Source of the DNA: Pseudomonadota bacterium
GTDB taxonomy: Bacteria > Myxococcota_A > UBA796 > SXON01
Direction of reading: 5' to 3'
Assembly: GCA_005776735.1 (NCBI GenBank)
Contig: SXOM01000316.1
Coordinates: 1 to 5,968, forward strand
DNA length: 5,968 nucleotides
In this document: one piece after another, positions 5,871 to 5,968 of the stretch
Layout of the letters: every line of letters begins with the position of its first letter
Numbering within the stretch: the stretch's first letter is position 1
The notes under the pieces: model-generated
The model's input: only the letters and a program-made list of their open reading frames with translations
Database searches by the model: none
What the model was told of the DNA's origin: nothing
Program-made: the position numbers and the translations under genes

Positions 5871-5968
5871 CTACTCCCGCTCCCACACGCGCCATCGACC
5901 GGCATGGCGGCGCACCCAGCCGTCCACCTCCGCGGCGTCGGCCGCGCGCAGCGCGGCGAGGCCGGCGG
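5871..5968 (-). CDS. C-terminal end of an unidentified gene (5' part outside window)
   Basis: An open minus-strand frame enters from the right edge and ends at TAG. The 31 visible residues end in WVRRHAGRWRVWERE. Nearly all codons end in G or C, as in the accepted genes, and no competing frame here looks better. The family cannot be recognised from so short a piece. It lies 66 bases upstream of the outer-membrane protein gene on the same strand, so the two could be co-transcribed. Confidence 0.55.
   Translation of the reverse strand, partial: AGLAALRAADAAEVDGWVRRHAGRWRVWERE

Noticed and set aside
4792..5895. Minus-strand frame of 367 codons overlapping the outer-membrane protein gene
   Set aside because: Arg/Gly/His-rich shadow; the accepted frame has a signal peptide and a beta-barrel pattern.

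Overview
The window is a very GC-rich, densely coding piece of bacterial chromosome. Almost every codon in the accepted genes ends in G or C. GTG starts, short intergenic gaps, a lipoprotein, a multiheme c-type cytochrome and an outer-membrane barrel point to a Gram-negative, aerobic-type bacterium. The best guess is a member of Myxococcota or another former deltaproteobacterium, but this is inference from composition and gene style; there is no rRNA or other phylogenetic marker here. I see no tRNA, rRNA, CRISPR array, transposase, integrase or attachment site.

Layout from left to right. (1) Bases 1-887, minus strand: a putative lipoprotein whose 3' end is cut by the window edge and whose C-terminus enters a Gly-Gly-Gly-Met tandem repeat. 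(2) Bases 946-2715, minus strand: a large polytopic membrane protein resembling GT-C/YfhO-like glycosyltransferases, lying 58 bases upstream of the lipoprotein gene. (3) A 66-base divergent spacer containing a perfect 12-bp G/C palindrome. (4) Bases 2782-3309, plus strand: a one-helix membrane protein with an alpha-helical, TPR-like tail. (5) Bases 3310-3414: a spacer with a possible weak terminator and a candidate promoter. (6) Bases 3415-3681 and 3683-4837, plus strand: a small exported Ala/Pro/Lys-rich protein directly followed, with one base between stop and start, by a periplasmic tetraheme cytochrome c. (7) Bases 4842-5804, minus strand: an outer-membrane beta-barrel protein with an N-terminal SH3/Sm-like domain, converging on the cytochrome gene with only four bases between the stops. 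(8) Bases 5871-5968, minus strand: the C-terminal end of another gene.

The only tight functional unit visible is the small exported protein plus the cytochrome, which are probably co-transcribed and translationally coupled. The membrane protein and lipoprotein may share a transcript, although a promoter for the lipoprotein alone can be proposed. Most products are predicted to act in the envelope, but no named pathway is complete. I found no convincing new defence or mobile system. The points most worth a second look are the Gly/Met repeat tail, the architecture of the cytochrome and its small upstream partner, and the compact regulatory spacers.
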